A stretch of DNA of 64,000 nucleotides from CAYPHA01 sp964410215 (lineage in GTDB: Bacteria > Calditrichota > Calditrichia > Calditrichales > CAYPHA01), in the NCBI GenBank assembly GCA_964410215.1, contig CAYPHA010000009.1, positions 31,827-95,826 of the forward strand, given 5' to 3'. Below are positions 1 to 8,500 of this stretch, piece after piece. Position 1 is the first letter of the stretch; the number at the start of each line of letters is the position of its first letter. A program made the translations under genes and the position numbers. The notes below the pieces were generated by a model. The model made no database searches. It was not told the origin of the DNA and saw only the letters and a list, made by a program, of their open reading frames with translations.

Positions 1-321
1 GATTCCGGCGAATTCAGCGCTCTCATTGGTCAGATGCTCCAGCGACATTACGGCAAGGGCCTTCAGTTTTTCTACCGGATCGCCGGTTTCCTGCACGACC
101 GACTGAAAATCTGAATCCATCGACTGGAAGAACAGGTTAAATGCAGCGGCAAAAATGGCTTCCTTGCTGCGGAAGTATTCGTAGATAGTTCCTTTGCCGA
201 TACCGGCAGCGGTTGCGATATCAATCATCTTGGTTTTAACAACACCTTTCCGGGCGAAAACCTGCATGGCCACCCGCAGGATCTCCAGCTTTTTTGCTTT
301 TTTGTCGACGGTTCTGGGCAT
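1..321 (-). CDS. TetR/AcrR-family transcriptional regulator (C-terminus beyond window)
   Basis: The reading frame starts at the ATG complementary to 319-321 and runs off the window after 107 codons, so only the DNA-binding half and the start of the ligand domain are visible. Residues 10-56 form the usual TetR helix-turn-helix: a basic start (PRTVDKKAKKLEIL), then VFARKGVVKTKMIDIATAAGIGKGTIYEYF, broken here as the helices before and after the TKMIDIA recognition region, ending in the conserved YEYFRSKE-type turn. Family members repress a neighbouring gene until a small hydrophobic ligand binds. A palindrome just upstream (348-361) is a likely self-operator, and the acyltransferase gene upstream on the same strand is a plausible co-regulated neighbour. 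The target is inferred. Confidence 0.88.
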   Translation of the reverse strand, partial: MPRTVDKKAKKLEILRVAMQVFARKGVVKTKMIDIATAAGIGKGTIYEYFRSKEAIFAAAFNLFFQSMDSDFQSVVQETGDPVEKLKALAVMSLEHLTNESAEFAGI

Positions 322-347
322 TAAGCCTCCCTTTTAAATTTTAAATG

Positions 348-361
348 ACCGACTGGTCGGT
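348..361. promoter_or_regulatory. Probable TetR operator (ACCGAC-N2-GTCGGT)
   Basis: A perfect inverted repeat of two 6-base arms around a 2-base centre lies 27 bases before the start codon of the TetR gene. ACCGAC/GTCGGT arms are typical of TetR/AcrR operators, so autorepression is the simplest reading. An AT-rich stretch on its far side could hold the promoter. Confidence 0.6.
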
Positions 362-481
362 ACTAATATAAAAAAATAAAAAAGCGATGTCAATACCGGC
401 ATGCGTAAAATTATCATAAATTGTGAATAATCGAACGGAGAGCGTGCTCAGGGGGACCTGGCTTTTATGAAAGCCGCGGTG

Positions 482-2290
482 TTATTTATTTTCCGTTTTT
501 CCCTGATTTTCAAAGTAGCGCTTCGTGGCTTCCTTGCCCATGTAGCGGTTCAGTACTTTGCGGTCGGTCCTGTGTACGTCTACAACAATTAAGCCGTCTA
601 CCACATTACTGAACAACGGGTCCCTGTTAAAGGCCAGGAATTCCGCACCCAGTTTGATGTACTGCCGTATGAGTACGGGGATGCCGGTGGGTTGGTGTTC
701 GATATCGGAAATCATTTCTTCGAGTTCGCGCATTTGGCGAATAACATGGCTATGCCGGTTCAGTACCTTATGCGGATTCATGGAGGGATTCTGTGGTTTG
801 ACCCAGCGGGCCAGCCTCGTGTTATGATGATGTAGTTTGAGATAGCGCAGCATTAGCATCTGCGACGAATGGGCATAGGCGTTACTGATGCTGACTGGAC
901 CGAAAAGGTAACGGTAATGGGGGCGGTAGGAGATAAATTCACCTATTCCGCGCCATAACAGGAACAGCGAATTAAAACTGCGCTGGTATTCCGGAGCCAC
1001 AAAGGATCGACCCAGTTCGATGGCGGGTGAAATCCGTTTCAGGAAGGCGGTTTTGAGCTGGAAAAGCGTTTTCGTATACAAGTTCTGACCAGGTAAGCTG
1101 CTGTTCAATATTTCGTCTGCAAGGCCAAGCCGGTAGGAACCGATGAGCCGGTCCTCCGTTTTGTCCCATGCAATCAGGTGGATATAATAATCGTCAAAAT
1201 TATCCAGGTCGAGTGCTTTGCCGGTTCCTTCCTGGACCTGACGGAATGTCCGTTCGCGCTGCCGGCCGATTTCATGAAGCAGGCCCGGTATCTGCCGGGC
1301 GCGGGCATAAAAAACACGTTCATTCTCCGTATCGTGGAGAATTTGATCTTCGGGTATCGTATGATACTCCTCCAGCAGGAGGGCCTTCGGCTTGCCTTCT
1401 GCAACCGGTTCCTGTTCCATGTGTTTGAGCATGGCTTTTTCTTCGGGTTTTAATTCCCGGTGTGCGAGATTATAGGTTCTTCTTCTGAGGTAATCGAGTT
1501 TTTCCCGGACTGTTTCATACGCATTGATCTGTTTTACGGCAATGGGTGTGCCGATATGTACCGAAAAAATGCGGTTTTGCTTGTTAAAAACTTCAGCAGG
1601 CAACCGCAGTGTCCGTAAAAAGGGGTGCAGGATGCCCAGGGTCTGAAATGTTTTACTGTTTGCCCCGGAAAAATAAAAGGGCAGAACGGGAACCTGTAAC
1701 GACTCGATGAGTCGCCCGAACGACTGACGCCAGGGCGGGTCGGTAATACTCCGATGGCGGATGTAAAGATGGGAAACGGTACCGGCCGGAAAAAGTGCCA
1801 GAGCACCACCCTGGTTTATCCAATCCGATGCCTGGTTAAAAGGAACGGAATGGGGATTCAGGGAGCGACGCGATTTAAACGGGTTCATAAAAATAAACAG
1901 GTCCTTCAGTTCCGGTACCAGGCTGACGAAATGATTAGCCAGTATCTTCAAATCGGGACGTACCTTTTGGACAATGGAAGCAATGATGAGACTTTCGATT
2001 CCACCGAAAGGCTGATTCGCGACGATACAAACAGGACCTGATTCAGGAATATGCATCAGGTCTGTATCGGGGACGATATACTTTATATTGAGGGAAGAAA
2101 GAACCTGTTCTGTAAATTCTTTTCCGGGCTCGACTTTAACTGTTTTATACCAGAGGTCAAATTTATCAAGAGACATCAGCATGGATAAGGGTCGCTTAAT
2201 AAATGATCCGATCGGACGTGGAAAAGAAATTGCAGAAAAGAACGCATGCTTGATGGAATTCAGAGATCCGGATGGATAAGAAGCTGGCAT
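482..2290 (-). CDS. OlsF-like bifunctional acyltransferase: PlsC-type domain fused to an OlsB-type GNAT domain
   Basis: 602 residues in two parts. Residues about 60-290 resemble the PlsC/lysophospholipid acyltransferase fold (conserved GGALALFPAGT motif). Residues about 310-560 resemble the hemolysin/OlsB N-acyl amino-acid synthase family (RSFVAPEYQ, LFLLWRGIGEF). The same two-domain order occurs in OlsF, which makes ornithine lipids by N-acylating ornithine and then O-acylating the product at the inner membrane. The catalytic HX4D-type motif reads N92-Q93-P-F-G-G-I-E99, with Gln where the catalytic His is expected. The ATG at 2290 is preceded by GAGGAG at good spacing. It lies upstream of the TetR gene on the same strand. 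Ornithine as substrate is inferred; a lyso-lipid-only role is possible. Confidence 0.8.
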   Translation of the reverse strand: MPASYPSGSLNSIKHAFFSAISFPRPIGSFIKRPLSMLMSLDKFDLWYKTVKVEPGKEFTEQVLSSLNIKYIVPDTDLMHIPESGPVCIVANQPFGGIESLIIASIVQKVRPDLKILANHFVSLVPELKDLFIFMNPFKSRRSLNPHSVPFNQASDWINQGGALALFPAGTVSHLYIRHRSITDPPWRQSFGRLIESLQVPVLPFYFSGANSKTFQTLGILHPFLRTLRLPAEVFNKQNRIFSVHIGTPIAVKQINAYETVREKLDYLRRRTYNLAHRELKPEEKAMLKHMEQEPVAEGKPKALLLEEYHTIPEDQILHDTENERVFYARARQIPGLLHEIGRQRERTFRQVQEGTGKALDLDNFDDYYIHLIAWDKTEDRLIGSYRLGLADEILNSSLPGQNLYTKTLFQLKTAFLKRISPAIELGRSFVAPEYQRSFNSLFLLWRGIGEFISYRPHYRYLFGPVSISNAYAHSSQMLMLRYLKLHHHNTRLARWVKPQNPSMNPHKVLNRHSHVIRQMRELEEMISDIEHQPTGIPVLIRQYIKLGAEFLAFNRDPLFSNVVDGLIVVDVHRTDRKVLNRYMGKEATKRYFENQGKTENK

Positions 2291-2436
2291 ATACTCCTCA
2301 TATTTGACTATATAATCATGAACAGTCTATGTGAAATATATTCATTCCATATTTATGTTTTGTTAGAATTATTTTAAATTTAACAAAAATTAAAAAAATA
2401 TGTATATTTTTCGGAACATTATTCAGGGAAAACCTC

Positions 2437-2985
2437 ATGATCAATCCTTTTCTTTCAGGTTCTAAATTATATCTTCGTGCTCCCGAATCCGAAGATGCTG
2501 AAATGGCGGCGCTCTGTGAAAATCATCCGGATCCGCGCAGTTTTCTTTTTTACGGCCTGCCCACCTCTCTGGAAGATCAGCGTGAAAAACTGGAAAATGC
2601 CCGGCGGGATAAAAATACGATCCTGTTTACGATTTGTGACCGGCAGACAGATCAGGCCATCGGCCAAACCGCTTTTCACAGAATTGACTGGCTGGGACGA
2701 ATGGCCATATTTTATATTGCTATCGCGGAGAGCAGGAACTGGTCAAAAGGTTATGGTTCGGAGGCAACCGGCATAATGGTGCGCTATGCCTTCGCTACGC
2801 TGAACCTGAATCGCCTGCAGTTGCACGTTCTCTGTAAAAATGATCGTGCGGTAAAAGTGTATGAAAAGGCGGGCTTCCGGATCGAAGGTACGTTGCGAAA
2901 AGCGATGTATTTTGAAAATGAGTACCATGATTTTTATGTTATGGGCATTCTGCGGGAAGAATGGGAAAAAACATTCTCTAATTAA
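2437..2985 (+). CDS. GNAT-family N-acetyltransferase, RimJ/RimL type
   Basis: 182 residues with a full GNAT fold of the RimJ/RimL group: an N-terminal LYLRAPESEDAE strand, an acetyl-CoA loop NWSKGYGSEAT near residues 103-113, and the C-terminal NLNRLQLHV...N.RAVKVYEKAGFRIEGTLR signature that ends the domain. Such enzymes acetylate protein N-termini, amino acids or small amines in the cytosol. The ATG follows CAGGGAAAA at normal spacing. It is divergent from the acyltransferase gene and 5 bases ahead of the next gene, so the two may be co-transcribed. The substrate cannot be read from the sequence. Confidence 0.9.
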   Translation: MINPFLSGSKLYLRAPESEDAEMAALCENHPDPRSFLFYGLPTSLEDQREKLENARRDKNTILFTICDRQTDQAIGQTAFHRIDWLGRMAIFYIAIAESRNWSKGYGSEATGIMVRYAFATLNLNRLQLHVLCKNDRAVKVYEKAGFRIEGTLRKAMYFENEYHDFYVMGILREEWEKTFSN

Positions 2986-3014
2986 AATATATGCAACAGC
3001 ACCGAGATAAACGC

Positions 3015-3875
3015 ATGAATTTACGGTTGTTCTTTTTAATTCAGATTATTATGAATCTGTTTATTTTTTCCGTTTCCCCTATATATTCGCAGGCTACCCG
3101 TGAATCGGTCCTGTTAAAATATGATTTCGGGCATAATAAACCGAAGCAGATTTTATTACCTGAAAAACTCCATGAAATATCGGGATTGGTCTTTACCGGG
3201 GACCAGAAGCTGTTCACGCATGATGATGAGCGCGGTATTGTTTATCAAATTGATTTAGAGTCAAATGACATCGTTAAGCGTTTCTTTTTTGGCTATCTTG
3301 TAAAAAAGGGTGATTTTGAAGGTATTGCCGGCGCCGGTGATACGCTTTATCTGACTACAAGTAAGGGACAGATCGTTGAGCTGCAGGAGGGCCGGGATAA
3401 AGAGTCTGTAGACTATCATGTTTACCACTCCGGTCTTTCGAAGAAATACAATGTTGAAGGGTTGTGCTACGATCCGAAGACCGGATCATTACTGCTGGCG
3501 TGCAAGGAGTACCCGGGTAAAGGTTATAAAGGGTATCGCGCGGTATATTCCTTTTCATTAAAAGAAAAAAGGCTCAGTGAGAACCCGCGGTTTTTAATTA
3601 ACAGGGATAGCGTGGAATCTTTTCTGGATATTGATGATTTCAAACCATCAGGAATTGTAAGATATCCGGCAACGGGGACATTTCTGATCCTTTCTGCCAG
3701 AGAAAATGCCCTTATCGAGATTTCTGAAAAGGGGCACATACTGGGAATGGTAAAATTACGGGACAAGTGGCATGAACAACCGGAAGGCATAGAGATCACG
3801 GCGGATCTCAGTCTGCTCATTTCGGATGAGGGACGTAAAAACGGTATGATTTCGATATATGAATTAAAACGATAA
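3015..3875 (+). CDS. Secreted SdiA-regulated/YjiK-type beta-propeller protein
   Basis: About 286 residues from the ATG at 3015. An in-frame ATG at 2991 lacks a ribosome site and would add a charged tail before the signal peptide. MNLRLFFLIQIIMNLFIF followed by SPIYSQ is a signal peptide. The mature part repeats short propeller blades: LHEISGLVFTGDQKLFTHDDE, split as HEISGL and THDDERGIVYQIDL, then KGDFEGIAGAGDTLYL, NVEGLCYDPKTGSLLL and EQPEGIEITADLSLLISDEG. The alternating E-G-I/L and DE/D loops match the SdiA-regulated (YjiK) family, which includes putative calcium-binding or esterase-like propellers of unknown substrate. It meets the next, convergent gene with 6 bases between stops. Confidence 0.75.
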   Translation: MNLRLFFLIQIIMNLFIFSVSPIYSQATRESVLLKYDFGHNKPKQILLPEKLHEISGLVFTGDQKLFTHDDERGIVYQIDLESNDIVKRFFFGYLVKKGDFEGIAGAGDTLYLTTSKGQIVELQEGRDKESVDYHVYHSGLSKKYNVEGLCYDPKTGSLLLACKEYPGKGYKGYRAVYSFSLKEKRLSENPRFLINRDSVESFLDIDDFKPSGIVRYPATGTFLILSARENALIEISEKGHILGMVKLRDKWHEQPEGIEITADLSLLISDEGRKNGMISIYELKR

Positions 3876-3881
3876 TTACAC

Positions 3882-5081
3882 TTATAATTCCGGCCTGAAA
3901 CCGTAGTAGGTGACAATGAATGATACTACGGATATGATCAGCCCCCACATGAACACCGAATAGGCAATGCCTAAAAACCTGTATTTTTTTGCCAGGACCA
4001 ATCCAAGATAGTAGATATCCCGGGTCAGATTGTTGTAAAGGTAGTCCGGATCATGCATCAGTTCCTGCATTCCCCAGAGATAATCCTCAAGTTTCATTCT
4101 GTAAAAATTGCCAAAGAAAAGCAAATTTCCTTTCCTGTTGCGGATATCCTCTCGGGAGATGGTATTTTCTGTTACTTTTGGCTTTGTGGACAGCGTTGCG
4201 AATATGATGGTTACGACACATGTGATAAGCAGGCTGATGGTCGGGATCATCAGGCCGGGCATGACGTCGAGCGTATTGATCAGGAAGGACAGGACAATGG
4301 AGATAATGATTGCGCTGATACTGATGAGTGTATTGGCCTTGTTGTCGGCGATGGCACTCAGCCGCAGGTGGTTCCGGGAAGTGGTCCGGAATACCGTTTC
4401 CACACCGCGTTGCGGTTGTTTCTTTTTTTCGGCCGCATCCACAGCAGTTGTTTGTTTCAACTTCTCTTTACCGCCTGCCGTTGTTGATTTTTCTGTGTCA
4501 AGACGTTTTTCAATCTTTGCCAGGTTTTTCTTTATACCCGCATTGTACTGTTCCCGGGCATAATCCGTATAAAACCGCGCTTTTGTGTAAAATTGTTTAT
4601 CCAATTCAAGCCATTCACGGTCGGTAAAATGTCTATTGAGAACCTCCGCTTTTTCACGTCTCAACAGCGCACCCTTTTTCAGTGCCTTTTTACGTCCCAG
4701 ATGAAGCAGGTCGGCATCCCGCATGATCTGTTCCGGCAGGTCAACCGGTTCATGACCCATACGCGTGGCCATTATGATGCGCTCGACTTCGGCAGTCTTT
4801 TCTTCAGGATATTTTTCATTTTGAAGAAATGCGCGCGCGATTCCGGCACTTTTCTCTTCATGCCCGTTATACTGTACTACATGACCGGTATCGTGAAACC
4901 AGGCGGCCAGCAGGACGGGTTCGAGTTGCTCTTCGGAGAGACCGGAATGCCGCCCGATTTCCGCGGCCGCTTGTACGGCTTCTACGGTATGGTCGATAGA
5001 ATGAAAATGATAGCCGGGACCGAGTTTATTATTCAAGAGATCCCGGACATGGCGTTCCGCTTTTTCTATGATGTGCTTCAT
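3882..5081 (-). CDS. HD-domain phosphohydrolase fused to a Pycsar-effector (PycTM/DUF5706-like) membrane module
   Basis: 399 residues. Residues 1-130 are an HD domain with metal ligands H31, H63-D64 (WFHDTGH), H74 and D124 (RDADLLHLG). A charged linker (130-225) follows. Residues 230-399 match the Pycsar effector transmembrane family: a conserved NHLRLSAIADNKANTLISI lead, two membrane segments at about 251-270 and 277-297, a loop with NLLFFGNFYRM, and a final segment at about 370-393. In Pycsar defence, a nucleotide cyclase makes cUMP or cCMP, which activates PycTM to damage the inner membrane. No cyclase gene is adjacent. HD fusions of this type occur elsewhere in the FCB group, so a housekeeping role is possible. 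The start is the ATG at 5081. Confidence 0.82.
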   Translation of the reverse strand: MKHIIEKAERHVRDLLNNKLGPGYHFHSIDHTVEAVQAAAEIGRHSGLSEEQLEPVLLAAWFHDTGHVVQYNGHEEKSAGIARAFLQNEKYPEEKTAEVERIIMATRMGHEPVDLPEQIMRDADLLHLGRKKALKKGALLRREKAEVLNRHFTDREWLELDKQFYTKARFYTDYAREQYNAGIKKNLAKIEKRLDTEKSTTAGGKEKLKQTTAVDAAEKKKQPQRGVETVFRTTSRNHLRLSAIADNKANTLISISAIIISIVLSFLINTLDVMPGLMIPTISLLITCVVTIIFATLSTKPKVTENTISREDIRNRKGNLLFFGNFYRMKLEDYLWGMQELMHDPDYLYNNLTRDIYYLGLVLAKKYRFLGIAYSVFMWGLIISVVSFIVTYYGFRPEL

Positions 5082-5196
5082 GATGTTTCCCTTAAATATG
5101 GCAAGAAATCCACTGTTTTACCACCAGTAACAAAGTATAGATATAACGTTTGTCCGGAGCAAGATATTAATTAATAAATTGTTTGAGAGAAAGCAT

Positions 5197-5225
5197 TTGA
5201 ATTGGTTTAATAAAAATAGTATCAT
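5197..5225 (+). promoter_or_regulatory. Sigma-70-type promoter for the symporter operon
   Basis: TTGAAT at 5197-5202, a 17-base AT-rich spacer, then TATCAT at 5220-5225. The start codon of the symporter is 57 bases downstream. This is the only good match in the 200-base gap after the divergent HD gene. Confidence 0.5.
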
Positions 5226-5281
5226 ATATCCGTCTTAACCCAATATCCCCGCATATTATTTTGTTTTGAAAGGAATCCCGT

Positions 5282-7189
5282 ATGCAGCAATTACATTTCC
5301 TGGATTTTGCCGTCATTATCATCTTTTTCCTGATTATATTCGGCATTGCCGCCTATTATTCCAGGAAAGCGAGTAAGGATACGAGTGCTTTTTTCCTCTC
5401 TGCCCGCAACTTGCCCTGGTACCTTGCCGGTACGGCGATGGTTGCCACGACCTTTGCTGCAGATACCCCGCTGGCCGTGACCGAGCTTGTGGCCCGCAAC
5501 GGGATCGCCGGGAACTGGTTATGGTGGAACCTGGCCATCGGAGCCATGCTTACCGTTTTCTTCTTCGCCAAACTGTGGCGCAGGGCCGGCATTATGACCG
5601 ATGTCGAGTTCGTTGAGCTCCGTTATTCGGGCAAGGCAGCGGCTGTTCTGCGCGGATTCCGGGCCATCTACCTTGGTTTGTTCATGAATGCCATCGTCAT
5701 GGGCTGGGTAAACAAAGCCATGGAAAAGATTTTTAAAGTCACCCTGCCTGAGATTGATGCCTTTCTTCTGGTTATGTTGGCTGCCTTTACTATTGCCATT
5801 TATGCCTCGGCTTCCGGGCTGCTGGGTACGGCGCGAACCGACAGCTTCCAGTTTGTATTTGCCATGATCGGCTGTATCGTTCTTGCCGTCATCGTCGTGC
5901 AACTGCCCGAAGTAGGGGGCATTGTTTCTCTCAAAGAAAAACTGGCCCCGCAGATTCTGGACTTTTTTCCGCGTATAGGCACGACAACGGTAAGCGGAAT
6001 CACCGGCGGGGCGATGGCGATATCGGCGGGTGCTTTTATCGCCCATATCGGTTTACAATGGTGGTCCAGCTGGTATCCCGGAGCCGATCCCGGTGGCGGC
6101 GGCTATGTCGCCCAGCGCATGATGTCAGCCAAAGATGAAAAACACAGCCTGTTCGCAACCCTCTGGTTCACGATTGCGCATTATACGCTGCGGCCCTGGC
6201 CCTGGATCATCGTGGCCCTGGTTGCACTGGTGATTCTGCCGCGCGTGGAAGATCCGGAGATGCTGCGCATTCAGGATGAAGCATTGTACGAACAGGTGGT
6301 GGAAGCTTACAATGACAACGCTCTCATGCAGTCGGGCAATCCCGTGTATGGTACGGAAGCATTCAAAACGATGTATGAAACCTATGAAAACACGGTGGAT
6401 CCGGGCGTGATGTATCCGAAACTGATGCTGCGCTATCTGCCGGTCGGATTGCTTGGGTTGCTGATTGCCGTCTTCCTGGCGGCTTATATGTCTACAATCG
6501 CCTCGCAGTTGAACTGGGGTACCTCTTATATCATTAACGATTTTTACCGGCGGTTTATCAAGCGGAATGCGCCGGAGCGCCATTATGTACTGGTATCCCG
6601 TATGGGTATTATTCTTATGACGGTTTTTTCCCTGCTGGTTACGCGTTATTTTCTCACTACGATTTCAGGTGCCTGGGAATTTATCATCAATTCCAGTGCC
6701 GGTATGGGCGCCGTCTTGATTCTGCGCTGGTTCTGGTGGCGTATCAATGCCTGGTCGGAAATCACAGCCATGATTGTTCCGCTGATCATTTATCCCGTTG
6801 CCAAAATAGGATTCGGGATGCAATCACCCATTACCCTGTATCCCGTTGTGCTGGGAACGACGATATTCTGGCTGCTCGTTACATACCTTACCAAACCCGT
6901 TGAAGAAGAAAAACTCATATCCTTTTTCAAACGCACCCATCCCGGAGGTATCGGCTGGAAAAAAATCGCAGAGCGTGTTCCCGGTGTTACCGGTGATAGT
7001 GGTTTCGGACGCCTTTTTCTGGACTGGTTCCTGGGTGTTGTGGTCGTATATGCGTTTTTGTTCGGCTTCGGGCAAATCATTTTTGCCGAATTTCTGAGCG
7101 GATTCATCATCCTTGGAATCGGTATTATAGCCGGAGCAATCATCTATATTGACCTGCAGAAAAGAGGTTTTGAAACGTTGTCTGAATAG
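5282..7189 (+). CDS. Sodium:solute symporter (SSS family)
   Basis: 635 residues of a polytopic inner-membrane protein with the sodium/solute symporter core: an opening segment LDFAVIIIFFLIIFGIAAYY, then the SxxNLPWYLAGTAMVATTFAADTPLAV region typical of SSS transporters (split as NLPWYLAGTAMVATTFAA and DTPLAV), and MSTIASQLNWGTSYIINDFY, the conserved late helix. It uses the sodium gradient to import a solute. The transported compound cannot be told; sugars, amino acids and carboxylates are all moved by relatives. The ATG follows AAAGGAATC. An Fe-S protein starts 14 bases after its stop and a phosphatase follows, which suggests an operon. Confidence 0.92.
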   Translation: MQQLHFLDFAVIIIFFLIIFGIAAYYSRKASKDTSAFFLSARNLPWYLAGTAMVATTFAADTPLAVTELVARNGIAGNWLWWNLAIGAMLTVFFFAKLWRRAGIMTDVEFVELRYSGKAAAVLRGFRAIYLGLFMNAIVMGWVNKAMEKIFKVTLPEIDAFLLVMLAAFTIAIYASASGLLGTARTDSFQFVFAMIGCIVLAVIVVQLPEVGGIVSLKEKLAPQILDFFPRIGTTTVSGITGGAMAISAGAFIAHIGLQWWSSWYPGADPGGGGYVAQRMMSAKDEKHSLFATLWFTIAHYTLRPWPWIIVALVALVILPRVEDPEMLRIQDEALYEQVVEAYNDNALMQSGNPVYGTEAFKTMYETYENTVDPGVMYPKLMLRYLPVGLLGLLIAVFLAAYMSTIASQLNWGTSYIINDFYRRFIKRNAPERHYVLVSRMGIILMTVFSLLVTRYFLTTISGAWEFIINSSAGMGAVLILRWFWWRINAWSEITAMIVPLIIYPVAKIGFGMQSPITLYPVVLGTTIFWLLVTYLTKPVEEEKLISFFKRTHPGGIGWKKIAERVPGVTGDSGFGRLFLDWFLGVVVVYAFLFGFGQIIFAEFLSGFIILGIGIIAGAIIYIDLQKRGFETLSE

Positions 7190-7203
7190 ACAGAGGGTAA
7201 ACT

Positions 7204-8484
7204 ATGGCACATCACACGGTAAAAACAGGATACAGGGAACTCTCCGAGCGGTTAAACCGTTTTCCCCAGGGTGCACCTGTATCCGAATTGCTCTTTAAGA
7301 TCCTGAAGATGCTTTTCAGTGAAAAAGAGGCCGGTCTGGTGGCGCTGCTGCCCATTAAGCCTTTTAGTGCTTCCAAAGCGGCCCGGATCTGGAAAATGAG
7401 TGAACGTGAGGCCCGGATTATCCTGGAAGAACTGGCAAGCCGGGCCATCCTGCTGGATATCTCACAGAATGGCGAGTCGGTCTATGTCCTCCCACCACCC
7501 ATGGCCGGATTTTTTGAATTTTCCCTGATGCGTTACCGGGATGATATCGATCAGAAGCGATTGAGTGAACTGTTTTATGAATATCTGAATGTGGAAGAGG
7601 ACTTTGTAAAAACCTTATTCACGGAGGGCGAAACGCAACTTGGCAGGACGTTCGTTCACGAACCAGTATTGAGCAGTGAACAGGCCCTTCACGTACTCGA
7701 CTATGAGCGCTCAAGTGCCGTGATCAGGAAGGCATCTACTATGGGCGTGGGTATATGTTATTGCCGGCATAAGAAAGAGCATATCGGGGAAGCCTGTGAT
7801 GCGCCGATGGATATCTGTATGACATTCGGTTCGACGGCTCGCTCTCTGATCAGGCACGGTTTTGCAAGGGAGGTGGATACGGAGGAAGGGTTTGATCTGC
7901 TGGAACAGGCTTATGCGCACAACCTGGTGCAATTTGGGGAAAATGTGCGCGAGAGTGTAAGCTTTATCTGCAACTGCTGTGGTTGCTGTTGTGAAGCTAT
8001 GCTTGCGGCCCAGCGCTTTGGCTTCCTGGATCCGGTACATACGACCAATTTTATTCCTGAAATCGATATTGAATCCTGCAGCGGGTGCGGCCGTTGTGTC
8101 AATGTCTGTCCGGTCGAGGCAATCAGCCTGGTTTCGGCGAATGATCCGCATAATGTTAAAAAAAAGAAAGCAAAACTGGATGCGTCGGCCTGTCTCGGTT
8201 GCGGCGTTTGTGTACGAAACTGTAATGATGACGCGATGAAACTGGCATATCGTGAAGAAAAGGTTATTACGCCGGTTAATTCAACGCACCGGATTGTCAT
8301 GATGGCCATTGAACGGCATAAACTACAGGACCTTATTTTTGATAACCGGGTTTTATTCAGTCACCGGGCCATGGCCGCCCTGCTGGGTGTTATCCTGAAG
8401 CTGCCACCGCTTAAGCAGGCTCTGGCCAGTGAACAGGTGAAGTCCCGCTATCTGGAAGCCCTGATTGAAAAAACCCGCCATTAA
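7204..8484 (+). CDS. 4Fe-4S ferredoxin-domain protein with N-terminal winged-helix-like region
   Basis: 426 residues. Residues about 20-100 look like a winged-helix fold (KAARIWKMSEREARIILEEL). A cysteine cluster CYCRHKKEHIGEACD near residue 185 and CNCCGCCCEAM near 255 may hold further metal. Two classic ferredoxin motifs follow: CSGCGRCVNVCP near 290 and CLGCGVCVRNC near 329, enough for two 4Fe-4S clusters. No membrane segment is seen, so it is probably a cytosolic electron carrier or redox sensor. The start has AGAGGGTAA just before it. It lies between the symporter and a PP2C phosphatase, whose start lies just past its stop. Its redox partner is unknown. Confidence 0.8.
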   Translation: MAHHTVKTGYRELSERLNRFPQGAPVSELLFKILKMLFSEKEAGLVALLPIKPFSASKAARIWKMSEREARIILEELASRAILLDISQNGESVYVLPPPMAGFFEFSLMRYRDDIDQKRLSELFYEYLNVEEDFVKTLFTEGETQLGRTFVHEPVLSSEQALHVLDYERSSAVIRKASTMGVGICYCRHKKEHIGEACDAPMDICMTFGSTARSLIRHGFAREVDTEEGFDLLEQAYAHNLVQFGENVRESVSFICNCCGCCCEAMLAAQRFGFLDPVHTTNFIPEIDIESCSGCGRCVNVCPVEAISLVSANDPHNVKKKKAKLDASACLGCGVCVRNCNDDAMKLAYREEKVITPVNSTHRIVMMAIERHKLQDLIFDNRVLFSHRAMAALLGVILKLPPLKQALASEQVKSRYLEALIEKTRH

Positions 8485-8500
8485 CATTCAGGTACGTAAT

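Noticed and set aside
3882..5281. Complete Pycsar defence locus around the HD-PycTM gene
   Set aside because: Neither neighbour is a nucleotide cyclase; one side is a propeller protein and the other a sodium symporter.
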